Shown here piece after piece: positions 48,401 to 59,901 of a DNA stretch of 64,000 bases. The notes beneath the pieces are model-generated. The model did no database searches, had not been told where the DNA came from, and saw nothing but the letters and a program-made list of their open reading frames with translations. Origin of the DNA: Pelecanus crispus (lineage: Eukaryota; Chordata; Aves; Pelecaniformes; Pelecanidae). The stretch lies in assembly GCF_030463565.1 (NCBI RefSeq), contig NC_134643.1:4536001-4600000 (forward strand), read 5' to 3'. Position 1 is the first letter of the stretch; each line of letters begins with the position of its first letter. A program made the translations under genes and the position numbers.

Positions 48401-51400
48401 TTAACAGCTTGTCATTGCAGGTTGGAAAATGTAAATGCATTTGAGAAAATATGTTGGCAGCAAGTTCCCCATATTGTTTCAGCTTGTCCCAAAATTCCAG
48501 AGAAATTTTCTGTTAATATTTTTCACATCTGATTGGAAAATATTGGGGAAAGAAGAAACAAATTCTGTAGATATTTTTTGACAATTTTAGCCTTTTTTTT
48601 TCCCCCAGCCAGGTCTCCATGGTATGGAAAAGATTAAACAAAATGCACAAATTAAAAACATCTGCTAGGAATTAGATAAATGGAAATCTTTGCCCTGTAA
48701 GCAGAAAAAATTTAAGAAAAACCCTGATAAGGAAATCTGGTTATTTAACTTCTGCATTCCAGCAGTCTGTGTGATCTGATTTCAATGATTTGGCTGCAAA
48801 AATTGGTTAGGAGAGTTGTTAGGAAATCAGAGACCTGAAAAGTTACCTAGGGAGGCTTTGACTGTAGAGATCTCCAGCAAAAGATACGGAAACTCAGACT
48901 GACTCCTGCAGCTGAAAAAAAACCTCCTTGAGATGTCTGCGGTGTGAAAGGCAGAGCCTCAATCAGTCTTTCATCTCGTGAACATTTTTGTTCCTGGTGC
49001 AGAGAATTCGGAAATCTTTGCCATCTCATGATGGCTTTTCAGTTGGTTGGTCCTTGGGCATTTTTCAGTATAGTTGTGGACCTTCCTATTCTAAATTTCA
49101 ACCTATTGACCATATGCTTTCCCTCTTCGTTGTGTTCACAGACTTCCTAAAAGCAGTCTCAGGTTTAAAAGCACATGGCAACAGTCCGGAAGAAGTGGGA
49201 CACTTAGACCTCACCTCTTGATGCCTTGTGGTTTCCATCAGTTGAACGGAGAGGTCAACCCTTGGGGAGGCTGATCCAGGGAACAGCTCAACCCGAGGAG
49301 TGGTATTCATCCCAAAAGTGGTTCTTCTTGGACAGGGTTGAGGTACATAGGACACTGTTGGGCAACCATGACCTGCCGCTGCCTGTATCATCCCAGCCCT
49401 GTGAGGAAGCAGGGACAAGCGGGTTGTCGATATGGCAGACGTGCTCACAAGGGTGTGGGTGGAAAGATCCTCAGCACGTACGCGGTTTCGAAATGCATCT
49501 CCTCATCAAAGCTTTACTCTTCCTCCCTACATGGGACTCTGGATTGAACAAGGAATCAAGGAATTGTGTTTTGGGTCACCTCATGCTGGAGCGCACTGAT
49601 GGGTTTGGATGTAGACAGCACTGAGGTCTCCCAACATGCTTACAGGCTACAAACACCTCCAGGACACATCTCGTCCTGGTTTACAATCGATATCCACAGC
49701 AGGGCAAGTGAATTGCTCTGGGAGTGCACATTTCTCTCTGTGGATGGTGGAAGTGGTCAAAGGTGACCAGCCCTTTGTAGACACCCCAAATGACATAAAT
49801 CCTTCCCAAATGCTACTCACAACTTTGCCGTGGATGGAGGTAGACACAGCAGGAGCCGTGTGGGGCTGCAATGCTTCCTCCCTGCTCAGCATCCCTCAGG
49901 GAACATTCCCATCCGAGCCTCCCAGATGGTGCAGATCGTCCTGGGATGCTGCTTCGTAGGATGACGTTTAATCACCCCCTGATCAAAAGTCCCCGTGTCA
50001 GGAGCCGTACTGATATTAGTCGGGGTTGATAGCAGGGGTAAAAAAAATCCTTTTTCCTAGGCTATGATTAATGCAGCGCACGCTGATGCCTACAAGCACC
50101 CCCTCCTTGAATACAAACCACCACGGTTTCGTCCTGAGAGCTCTGTATTGTAGCTCCTTGCATTTCTTTGAAGAGATTCCCCAGCGTCTCCCGGGTATCC
50201 AGCTTCATGACATCATTGCCTACAACTCTTTAGAAGTTGGTCACCATGGCAATGCTGAGGTTGTCACTGGCCTGGGCTTGTTACATCATAAGGTGAGTAA
50301 GCCCCAGAATGAAAGGCCACAGCCTTTGCCGTTGTTTGATTTAATAACCTGCAATGATGAGATAACGATCCAGGCCCTTAATGAAAGGTGGGTGTTAATA
50401 AGACATTAGGAAATCGTTCAATAGCAAAGTCCATGGGATAATGACAGGCTGTGATTTCCGGAGGGTGACCATCTTCCACCTCAAATGGGGCGAACAGACT
50501 CATCCATCGGGGGTTTCATGTCCATCACTGGGGCTCTGCAGGCAGGGGACCAGCAGAGCGGCATCCCCAGTGCATCACTGGACCGGGAATTAAGCTCTCA
50601 ATGAACACAGCCAACTTCAACCACTGGGGCACCTGCATGGAAATAGCTCCTGCAACGACGTGTGCTCAGAGGAGGGCTGGGATTTTAGCTCCTTCCAGCT
50701 GGATCTCCGACTTGCTGCATCGCTTTGCAGCGCAAATTAGGTCTGGATCAGGTGTGAGCACACGGCTGTGTTTCTGTTGATCTATCTGGAGAAGGCACTA
50801 CGGTAACGTGCCAGGTTTATGCTGGCAGCAGCAGGAGGGGTAATATCTGATCTGGCAGCTGGGAGAGAGTAACCCTGTAAACACACTTTTCTTTCAACCA
50901 GCAGGATTTTTGCGCTGGATCGGTGCCTTGTCGCAGGTGGTTGTGGCATCTCGCTTAGGGACGAAGTAACTTAAGGTCAAGTGTAACGTCTTGTGGATTT
51001 ACATCCCAAATCAACTCCCAGGACTTTCAGTGGGGATTTTCGCACCCTGAAATCACAGGGCAAACAGGGAGGTGTTTCTCTGATGTAACTAGAAGTACCT
51101 GGGAGTAGGAGGCACAACCCACTGTCAGGCTAATGTGAATATTGGCTTCTCAGAGTCACCGGCAGTGCCAAACCCAGAATTTTGGCTCTCTGACTGATCC
51201 GCACCCTTTGACCCTTTCTGTTGGGACCAAGCCTGAAATTTTGCAGCCAGATTTCATTTCAAGGAGAACCAGTATCAGATTCCCGAGACTGGAATATCCC
51301 CAACCTTTTGCCATCTAATTACCCTGTAACCACTTTTGAAAACCCCTATTTGTCTCTGCAACCCATGGAGTTAATTATCTTTATGATTTAGCCCATTTAT

Positions 51401-51555
51401 GGGGTGAGTTTTGTTTTGTACTCGCCTTGTAAGGTCAGGAACTTTCACAGGACATTGCTCAATCCTCCTGGACCTGTTTCTGAGCAGACCAGCATTGAGA
51501 AATATCCCTGCTCCAGTGGATGTTGCAGGTCCTGAATGTTATTTCCAAATTTATT

Positions 51556-51588
51556 TTTTTGAGAATTACAGAGTGTAATTCTCAAAAA
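51556..51588. repeat. Perfect 15-bp inverted repeat, 3-nt loop
   Basis: The left arm TTTTTGAGAATTACA (51556-51570) and right arm TGTAATTCTCAAAAA (51574-51588) are exact reverse complements separated by GAG. It could form a hairpin in RNA or extrude from DNA. It is too short for a typical microRNA precursor. Confidence 0.9.
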
Positions 51589-53036
51589 TTACAGATGCAA
51601 CTCCTTTCCTAGGATTCTAAGATGAACATCGGTCTGGGAGAATCCTTTGGGTCATCAGTCCTGGCTACTGGACACCCGTCTTACACCTCCCCATCTCTGG
51701 CCTTGAGCTTTACTGGGTCTTCCCAGGGGCCCTCCAACACCTGAACACAGTCGGGGGGCATCCCCCTTTCTCTGGGGATGATGGAGGGATCGTTGAGTGA
51801 TTTTGCTTCTAATTTGGGGAATTGAGATTAAATCCAGGCTCTCATCCTTCCTTCTTCCCCATATTCATCACGGCCAGGCAATGCATTTGCAACTCTCCCA
51901 TTTCCTATCTACCTTTAACTCATCTGATTATAACCAAATGCCTCTAGTTAGGGCACAAATCTGGCAGCTCAAAAGAAACTAGGTTTGAACCCCCATCCTC
52001 CTGCTTGGAAGGGCTCCTAAACAAAAAGGAATTAAAAAAAATAAATTGCTTTTAGCAAGGCTGACGGCCAGGCACAACAGAGAATTGACTTCAGGCAGGA
52101 TTTACTGTCACTGAAATAGTTTCTGCGTTGCACCAAGTGCGACGGCGACGGCACGCGGGGGAGCTCAGACGGAATATGGCTGAAAAAGCGCTTGAAGAAA
52201 ACTACAGCAAGCCCCTTTTTTGCCAGTGGACAGTGAAATAATTTTTTTTTTACCGCATGGGTGATATCCGTTGTTGCAAGTGAGGTCATGTGCACAAGAG
52301 GTGATTTTTGCTGCTTGTTGCTTGAGTCTTGGGAAAAGTGGCCCCGTGAATTTCTGCAACCCCTTCATGGCTTTTCCTGCCCCTTGGCTGCCAGGAAAGG
52401 CAAGCTCAGCTCCCGGTGCGCTGCTTGACTGGGGCTGATAGAGCGGGGATGAGCAATGCCCCGTGCCTCTGCGGGGATTTCCCCCTCTCGGGCTCAGCAC
52501 TTGTTTCTCAATGTCGGAGACTGAACCCCTTTGAATTTTCCCCTTCTCTGCTTGCAGCTATTTTTAAGAAAAGCTGCACCCAAAGGCATGCGTGCAGCCG
52601 CCCCAAGTGCTTTCTCTGCTGGTATTTCAGTGCTCAGCTGCTGTTAGCAAATAGCTGAATTTCTTACCACTGGGGAAGGAAGACGTTTCATGAGCACATC
52701 AGGTCCAATTACAGAGTGCAACAGTCTCAAAAACTGGACGGCTTGTCCCTGGACGGCGGAACGGCTGTATTTCTCCGGTGTTTGAGGGATGGCTCAGGGG
52801 CAGCCCCGAGTGCGCAATGTTCCCTGCCTTGCCCTGATCCCGCACCCCGGGCAGACCCGAAAGGCGTCAATCGGGAGCTCTTCTCTGATTTCAGGTTAGG
52901 GGACTGCGAGTCCCGTGCTGAGCAGCATCCCGTAATCACAGCAGGAAAACCCTGCCTTGAAATAATACCGTGAAGAAACCTATTTCTGTTCCTCTTCTGG
53001 CCAGCAGCGGGGTTGATGCTGCAGGTTTGATACCGG

Positions 53037-53047
53037 GGGGGGGGGGC
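53037..53047. repeat. G homopolymer
   Basis: A run of about 11-12 G near 53035-53047, one of several homopolymers in the region. Its length may be unreliable in the assembly. Confidence 0.7.
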
Positions 53048-55630
53048 AAAAGGCAAGAAATGAGGAAGGAAAAAACTATCTTGTTAAGAGGAGAGTAGAG
53101 AAAAATCTCTTTTCCATGGCAGAAACATGCCAGTGCGTTACAGGGGCTGATGCGGGAGCTCATCGCGGTCCCGCCGGCAGCGGGGCTCCGGTGGGATGAG
53201 GGAGAGGGTGAGATGAGGAGAGGGAGCGGTGATATCCCGATGATGCAGGTAGAGTTCACGCTTAGCTCCTTGTTTATTTATTCTTGTAATTGAAATACCT
53301 GTGAGGGGCGAGGGAAGCGATTGAAACATGCAGACGCGAAGGACCGTGAACTCCAGCTGCCTCTCCAAACTCAAACACTTTTGTGTATCAGCGTTTGCAA
53401 AACCCTCCCCACCGTGAGCCTGACCCTCGGCAGCTTTCGCAAACCTCGAGTCCCTGCGGAGAAAGTGCCATCAGCAGCAAAACCAGCTCAGCGTCCAGCG
53501 GGCGAGAGGAGGCAGCGGCAACCACTTGGTTTCGTCCCTGACCTTTTCAAAAGCCCCTGATTCCCCTAAAGCATTGCAGACAATTTTCTTGTCTTTTCCA
53601 GGATCCCGCTGATTTTTTTCGCAAGCGCAAAGAGCTTAGTGGTTTTTTGCAAATAAGTGTACAAATACCCCTCGGTCAGCCCAGAGGAATAATTTTCTCT
53701 GTTGCAAGAGGGTGTCATTAATTTGGGCAGCTGCTGCCTGACTTTTGCAACTTCCCTCCCAGGGCAGGGAGAACTCTTTGTGCCCATGTCCCAGGCTGGT
53801 AAACTGAGGCTGTGCTGGAAATTGCTATGGGTCAAGCTGCCCTGCCGTTAACCGAGCACACGTACGGCTGCATCTTTAGGGCGATGTATGCACAGCTCCC
53901 AGCCACCGTCTCCAAATTTTAACCATGCAAAGAGTTGCTGGGTGCAGGGTTGGAACGCACAATTCGGATCCCACCGGGCATCACGCACGCTGCACCCTGG
54001 CTGCTCCATGCCATATCCTAAGAGATGGTCCGTGTTGCACTGAACGTAGGCATGAATGTGACTTGTCCTTTCCTTACGGGTTACCTTTAGAGGGGGGGAA
54101 AAAAAAAGGAAAAAAAAGAGGAGGATGAATCATGGCTTAGTCAGAGTTGGGGCTCTTTGGAGCAATCACTGCCATTGCCTGCATTTTGAGGCCAGGGGAA
54201 TAGTGCCAGGGGAGGCTGGCTGGTGGTCCCTTGGTACTGGTAGGTTCTTCCAAAGGGGATGGGGAATTTAGTCCAGGATTGTGCTTTTTGGGCCGTATCC
54301 AGAGCCTAATTCCACCGTTCGGAGTGGGTTGCTAGGTCAGTTCAGTGTTCGAGCAGCCAAGAGACAAAAGGGGGAACTGAGGGGGTTTGGCTTTGGTGTT
54401 TGGAAGAAGTTTGCAGCCTGTAAACCCCGTAAGAGACGGGTGTCCCTCTTCTCACAGAACCCGGGTTTTTCGCCCTTTTCCGCCAGACTCCCCTCCTTTG
54501 CACTGCCCTCCCCTCTCCCACCCCTCCGGACCTGCCGCCTCCATCCCTCAGATGCTTGAGGTCATTTTTTCGCCCTCTACCACCAGGACCTTCAGATTTC
54601 GAGCCCTGGCATTACATTTATACCCCTATCCCTTTGCATTTAATAAATCTCTGCAGGTTCCTGTGATGGGGTAGGTAAGGCAGCACCTCCAGCAGACGCT
54701 GGGTGATTTATTCCTCCCTCCACACCTTTCATCACCTGGCGAAGCAGAGGACGCAGGACAGCATCGCTGGCCGTCCCGTGGCACGCCGTGCCCACGGTGG
54801 CTCTCGGCAAGCTGACACACCTCTTACTACCAGCATTTGTCCCCCTCGGTGACTTGGTTTCTCACAAAATCCCTGAGCTCAGCACCCCGAGGGCTCCTTT
54901 CACAGCAGCTGTGAGCAACAGCCTATTTACCAGTCCAGGCACTATTTATAGGGAGCTGTGCTTCTGCACAGCACGACTCGAGAGGGGAAAATAAACCCTC
55001 TCGGTGCACCTAGTGCTGTCCTGCCCGTCACCCTCTCCCCGCGGTGAAAGTGCCTTATAAATAGTAATGAAGCTTCTTCCAGCTGACCTCGCTTGGAGCA
55101 GCTGGGTGCTCGTGCCTTTGAAAACCAGGCCATTTATTTAGGAGTTGAAGCTTTCCGCTCCAGTTATTTAAGAGTTTTTAAGCCAAGAATTACTAGGTGG
55201 ATCTAATTTGAAGTGACTGTGATTTTAATTCAGGCGGGGTTTCGCTTTCAGGCTCCTTTTGGTACTGTGGGGGTGGTGATTTTTGAAGAGGAGAGCTGCA
55301 ACGAGGAGAGCTGAGCTGCTGCAGGAAGAGGGATGCCCAAACTCCTCATCCTGTAACATCATATGAATTTTCTTCCTTTTTCTGACTCATGTTTTAGCCC
55401 GGAACCAAATTTTCGTTGCCCTCCATGGGAAAAGGTCTGAGATTTTTGGGGGGAAAAAAAAAAAAAAATCCTGCCCTTTCCTGAGGATGGATTTTGTGCA
55501 CAGTGGTCCAGGGAGCACTGTTGTGCCCGATCCCCATCCCCACCTTCGCCAGCCAGAGCGCTTGCTGCTCTCCCCCATCTTGCTTCCCACATCCCAAATC
55601 TCTGGCTCTTTTCCAGCTACCTCATAGTAG

Positions 55631-55652
55631 CTTTTTTTTTTTTTTTTTTTTT
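55631..55652. repeat. T homopolymer (about 22 bp)
   Basis: An uninterrupted T run within the long PFKFB3 intron. An A run also lies at about 55455-55468. Confidence 0.85.
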
Positions 55653-56454
55653 GCCTGTGAATATTTTTTTCCTGTGTAGGAGGGGGAAGGATTGTGCATT
55701 TTTTACTCCATCCATCTTGGCTCCATGTAAGGAGATAACTAAAAATATGTTCTTTCTAGACCCGTTACAAACATATAAGCTCCTTCTAAAGGAGGAAAAT
55801 GCCCTATATAATAAAAAAAGGCTGTTGAACACTTGAAGTATCCGAGATGCTACTTATCATCCGGCTTTAAATTTTCAAGCAACATTTGCTTTATTGAAAC
55901 CCCATCAAAGCAGACGCTCCCACCTCTACGGCTCGTCCCAGCTACGACGCATTTCCACGTTTCCCCGCCGCGGCACGTTCCCCACCCAGCACCCTGCCGA
56001 GCGGATTCCCTGGTGCCAAGCGGGATGCGCCCCATCGCCGGGGCTGCGGCGGGAGCGTGGGATCCACCTGCACATTCGGGGCTTCGGCGTCTCCACAGCG
56101 GGTTTGCTGGGTGGCACGGGGATGTCTCCGACCCCTCGGAACGTCGACTTTTTTGGGTTGTTAGCGCTGGGCTGCTCTTCGCAGCCCGGTGTAAGGTGGA
56201 AAGGTCACCTGCAGGAGGCTGGCCGCTGGATTAATAATGAGTATAATGAACTAATGATGATGAGATGATGAAAATAATAAAAAATGTAAGAAAGAAGAAA
56301 ATAAGGAAAATAATGCCATGGTCGTGCCCGTTTGAGAGCGAAGCCTCCCCGGGGAGCATCCCCAGCGCTGCCGCCGCCTCACACCCCACCGTTTTGGCGG
56401 GGAGGGCCGGGGGGAGCGGGGCCGGGGGCCCCGTCCCGGCGTCTTGCGCGTCCG

Positions 56455-56492
56455 CGGAGCGGGGCGGAGCGGGGCGGAGCGGGGCGGAGCGG
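56455..56492 (+). repeat. Tandem 10-bp GC-box array
   Basis: GCGGAGCGGG repeats with 10-bp period about four times, each containing a GGGGCGGAGC Sp1-type box on the same face of the helix, upstream of PFKFB3. Confidence 0.85.
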
Positions 56493-56581
56493 CGGCCGCG
56501 GGCGGAGGCGGAGCCGCTGCCGCAGCCAGGGCATCCCCGGCGGGGGAGGCGGCCCGGCCCGGCCCGGCCCGGCCATGTGCG

Positions 56582-56595
56582 ACGTGAGGGACGTG
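56582..56595 (+). promoter_or_regulatory. PFKFB3: Paired hypoxia-response cores
   Basis: ACGTGAGGGACGTG contains two ACGTG cores with starts 9 bp apart, about 1.2 kb before the canonical start codon. PFKFB3 induction by HIF-1 is established for mammals; function here is inferred. Confidence 0.55.
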
Positions 56596-56694
56596 CCGGA
56601 GCCCAGACCCCGGCCCCCCGCCCCCCCCGAGCCCCCGGCCCCGGCGCTGCGAGAGCCCCCGGCGCGGGACCCCCGTGCCACCGCGGCTTCGTTC

Positions 56695-56925
56695 ATTCTC
56701 ATTTTTTTATTTTTTTTATTGTATTTTCTTTTTGGTTTTTTCAACGATTTTATTTACCCTTCCTTTTGATTTTGCGCTTTAGTCCACTCTTTTAGTTTTT
56801 ATTCTTTTTATTTCCTTTCTTATTCCCGCTCCATTATTTTTATCCCTTTTATCACCGCATTTAACCATTTTAAACGCTTACATTTTCCAACATATTTCAC
56901 TCATTTTTTTTTGCTCCGCTTAGGG
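56695..56925. repeat. T-rich low-complexity stretch within the CpG island
   Basis: About 230 bp of T-rich, almost CpG-free sequence interrupts two CpG-dense blocks of the PFKFB3 promoter. No recognisable element is seen. Confidence 0.7.
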
Positions 56926-57276
56926 ACCGCCTGCACGCCCCCCCCCCCCCCCCGCACCCCCCCAGGGGCAGCGCTGACGGCACGGTGAGGGCCGCCGTGC
57001 CCCCCCCCCCCCAGCAGAACAAAGGCTCCCCGGGCGCGGCGGCTCCTTTGTCCCCGCTGCAGTGCGGGGGGCCGGCGGCAGGCGGCAGCGCGGCCCGAGC
57101 CCCGCCGAGCCGCACCCCCCCCTCCGCCCTCCTCCCTCCATCCTCCTCCTCCTCCGCGGCGGCGCAGCGGCCACCCCCCCTCCCCGCCCCGCAGGGCGGG
57201 AGCCGCCGGCCGGCCTGCCGGGCTAGAAATAGGCGGCGGCGGCGGCTGCGGCTCATTGCGAGCGGAGCCAGGGGAG

Positions 57277-57300
57277 AGCAGCAGCAGCAGCAGCAGCAGC
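57277..57300 (+). repeat. (AGC)8 trinucleotide repeat in PFKFB3 5' region
   Basis: Eight uninterrupted AGC units, preceded by GGC units at 57233-57243. They probably lie in the 5' UTR of the canonical transcript. Length variation between individuals is likely. Confidence 0.85.
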
Positions 57301-57375
57301 GGTGCCGCTTCCCTGCAGCAGCCAGGGCCACCCCTTTCCCGGCTGCCTTCCATTGAGAGAGTCCTCCTTTGCTTC

Positions 57376-57395
57376 TTTTTTTTTTTTTTTTTTTT
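57376..57395. repeat. T homopolymer (20 bp) in PFKFB3 leader
   Basis: Twenty T within the likely 5' UTR. Its length sets the reading frame of the upstream open frame that joins PFKFB3. Confidence 0.85.
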
Positions 57396-57700
57396 CTTCT
57401 TCTCCTTCACCCGGATTTCTATCGGAATTAGCGGCAGGGCTCGCCTTCGCTCTCTCTAAGCACGCAGCGGCGGTCTTCGTGCCGTTCCTGCCGGCTTTGT
57501 GCCCTGAAGCCCCGTCCCTCCTCCTCTTCCTCCTCCTCTTCCTCCCCCTCCTCCGCCGTAAAGCCTTAACGAGACTCCGAGAAGCATCCGAAAGCGCCGC
57601 AGCCGCTTGTTCAAACCACCCCCCAAAGCGACGACTGCAACAAAAAGCCTTTTTTTTTATTATTATATATACATTTTTCCCCTCCCTCCTTCCTCTTTTT

Positions 57701-57722
57701 CCCCCCCCCCCCCCCCCCCCCC
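57701..57722. repeat. C homopolymer (22 bp) in PFKFB3 leader
   Basis: Twenty-two C about 65 bp before the start codon. Similar C runs occur at 56938-56953 (16) and 57000-57012 (13). These are prone to length error. Confidence 0.85.
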
Positions 57723-57787
57723 TCCTCCTTCCCCCCCGCGAACGCACCAAGGTGGACGCGGAGCGCAAAAAGAGCTTTGTTTTAAAA

Positions 57788-57866
57788 ATGCCCATGGAGC
57801 TGACGCAAAGCCGCATCCAGAAGATTTGGCTTCCCAATGACAACCGCCCGGCTCTGCCCCGCCGCT
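57788..57866 (+). CDS. PFKFB3: PFKFB3 canonical exon 1 (start codon)
   Basis: PFKFB3 is the inducible 6-phosphofructo-2-kinase/fructose-2,6-bisphosphatase of the cytosol and nucleus. It makes fructose-2,6-bisphosphate, the main activator of PFK-1. This exon encodes MPMELTQSRIQKIWLPNDNR, then PALPRR plus one base, ending CGCCGCT|GTGAGT in phase 1. It matches the human MPLELTQSRVQKIWVPVDHR type terminus, with one extra arginine before the SCGP junction. The ATG has A at -3. A second in-frame ATG at 57794 has G at +4. The frame is open upstream to 57302, but homology begins only at this ATG. Confidence 0.95.
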
Positions 57867-58279
57867 GTGAGTACGGGCACGGCAGCATCCCGGTGGGGTG
57901 GGGTGGGAAGCGGCCCCCCTCCTCCTGCGCACCCCTCGTTGCACCCCCCCACCCCCATTTCCCCTGGTATCCGTGCAGCATCCCGCCTCGCCTTCCCTCC
58001 TCCAGCATCATCCCGGCGCCCGCAGCCCACCCGTGAGTCGCTGGGAGCTGCAGCACGGGGCAGCCACCCCACGGCAGCTCCGCGGCCCCGTGGAGCGGAG
58101 GCTGCGGGGAGGCGCTGGGACACGCGTGTCCCAATTTCCACCCCCCCGCTCCCCGCCTCCAGCCCTGGGATTAAAAGGGAAGGGAGCAGGTTGCTAACCT
58201 CGGCACCCGGGTACCAGCTCAGCTGGGATTTCCAGGGTGTCTGGCACCTTGCACTCAGATTTATTAGTGATTTATTTAA

Positions 58280-58306
58280 TTTTTTTTTTTGGGGGGGGGG
58301 GGGGGG
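58280..58306. repeat. Adjacent T11 and G16 homopolymers
   Basis: Eleven T followed directly by sixteen G in PFKFB3 intron 1, a difficult sequencing target and a possible structure-forming site. Confidence 0.85.
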
Positions 58307-59895
58307 CGGAGGCAGGATTAGGGCAATGGATTCGGGAAAAAAAAAAAAAACCACCAGCTGCTTGCACTTTGCCGCTTTACTGGGTGCTGTGCTTGGGATG
58401 AGATAGGAGGCAGGTGGAGGAGAGGGCAAAAATGAATGCTGGAACTTTGGCAGTGGTTTCCCTTCTTTTCAAAGCTCAGAAAGCATCTTGAGCGTTTAGG
58501 ACCAACCTCCGCGCTTAAAAAAAAAAAAAAAAAAATAATAAAAGCAAACGCTTAGGTCATCCCGGTGTTACTATAAACCAAATCATGAATCATAATACCA
58601 TACTAAAGCTCAAGAAGCAATTCTTTTAACTCGCCCAACAGCTACACTGACAACCTGCCAGTTGTGCAACTCCGCGTAACTCTAAATAAGCGTCGCAGGA
58701 ATCCGCAGATCCGGGGCTGCGGAGCGCCGGGAGTGAGGAGGTGGCACTTTGCAGCCTGGCAAAGGCTGGAAGTGGCTTGGGCAGTTGGGGTGAATCAGTC
58801 TTTCCGATGCTTTTCTTGAGCAGGCGTTTTTAAAGTCGCTTTGGACCTTCATTTCCCTTGGCCGGAAAGTTCCCCCTTGAAAAAAAAAAAAGAGAAATAA
58901 TAATAAAAGAAAATATCCTACGAATCTGCCACATGTTGCCCCATGGCTATGGGTCAGGCACGCGGCGAGGGGGGGCTGAGCCCCGTAGCCGCCGCTTGCA
59001 GATGCAGCCGGTGCTTGGCAAGGGCAGCTCTGCAGCAGACGCTGCTGAGGAAATGGCTTTCAGCAACAGGCTGAACATCTGGGTTGCCACGGGGCTTTGC
59101 TTTTAGTGGGGTAAAATGTCTCCTGGCCTAATGCTTTGCAGATGTATCTGCTTGGTTCGGCTTTTTTCAAGGACTGACACCTTTGAAAGAAATCCCTCGT
59201 GTACGCGGAGCCTCCCTGTGGCTTTTGTTGCTTTATTCACCTGGTTTCTCAGAGGGGAGAATTCCCTCCTTGGCAGAGCAAAAAACTGACGTACTTTAAT
59301 ATATTAAGTCACCGAGGGGCTTATTAATACCATAACGTGGCTTCTAATTATTTTCTCTCAGGGTGGGAACAAGCCATGCTGGCCACCGTTCTCTGCGCTC
59401 TACGGGAAGAACATGACTGGGCTTTCTTTAGTTTTTATTTTTTAACTCGAGGCGCTATTAATTCCTTGGCAGCAACAAAGAGCAGAGCCACAAAGCCGGG
59501 TGGGAATGGAAGTATAGCAGAGACACGCGAGGCCGATGCGCTCCCCAGGGGGAAGGAGGGAGCCGGAGCATCGCTGGGAGCATCCTCAAAAAGCTCCCTC
59601 CCGGCTGCTCTGAAATAATTAGTCCGATTGTCCGCTTGCTCGTCAACAGGAGGCTCGAATGGATGCGGAGCGATGCCTTCATCTGGCCTTTTGACGGCGA
59701 TCCATTAAATTGCTGTCAAGCTGCACGTCTCTCACGTAGGGGCTGGGAAAGTCAAGTCGTCGCCGGCGGCTGGATGGGCAGAGCCAGGCGAGGGGAGGGG
59801 GCTCGGCTGGGGGATGCTCGAGGAGGGAAGGGGCTGCTGCCGCCTCGCTCGCTTCCCATCGCTCTCTCCCATCGCTCCGGCTCGGCGGACGAGGG

Positions 59896-59901
59896 CACGT
59901 G
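59896..59901 (+). promoter_or_regulatory. CACGTG E-box
   Basis: GCACGTGA contains the palindromic E-box used by MYC/USF/ChREBP-type factors and also an ACGTG hypoxia core. It lies in a CpG-rich part of PFKFB3 intron 1. A single motif is weak evidence. Confidence 0.3.

Larger units (their letters stand above)
36896..56325 (+). other. PFKFB3: Long PFKFB3 intron between the two promoters
   Basis: About 19.5 kb with no coding exon I can support. Long open frames in the G+C-rich parts (for example around 36430-37700 and 45280-45940) occur on both strands at once and encode proline/arginine/glycine-rich sequence without motifs, so they are composition artefacts. Listed separately are an 84-bp tandem duplication, a perfect hairpin, a Z-DNA-prone tract and a CpG cluster. 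Confidence 0.6.
56330..57300 (+). promoter_or_regulatory. PFKFB3: PFKFB3 CpG-island promoter (canonical isoform)
   Basis: A very G+C- and CpG-rich block, interrupted by a T-rich stretch at 56695-56920, precedes the canonical first coding exon. It holds four tandem GGGGCGGAGC-type GC boxes (56455-56492), paired ACGTG cores (56582-56586 and 56591-56595), a MEF2-like CTAGAAATAG (57223-57232) that could also act as a weak TATA, and long C runs. A start site near 57250 is plausible. PFKFB3 is an established HIF-1 target, which fits the ACGTG pair. Confidence 0.7.

Noticed and set aside
57253-58134. 293-codon minus-strand open frame
   Set aside because: It lies antisense to the PFKFB3 first exon in extreme G+C-rich and homopolymer sequence; it encodes low-complexity glycine/arginine/alanine/lysine runs with no motif.
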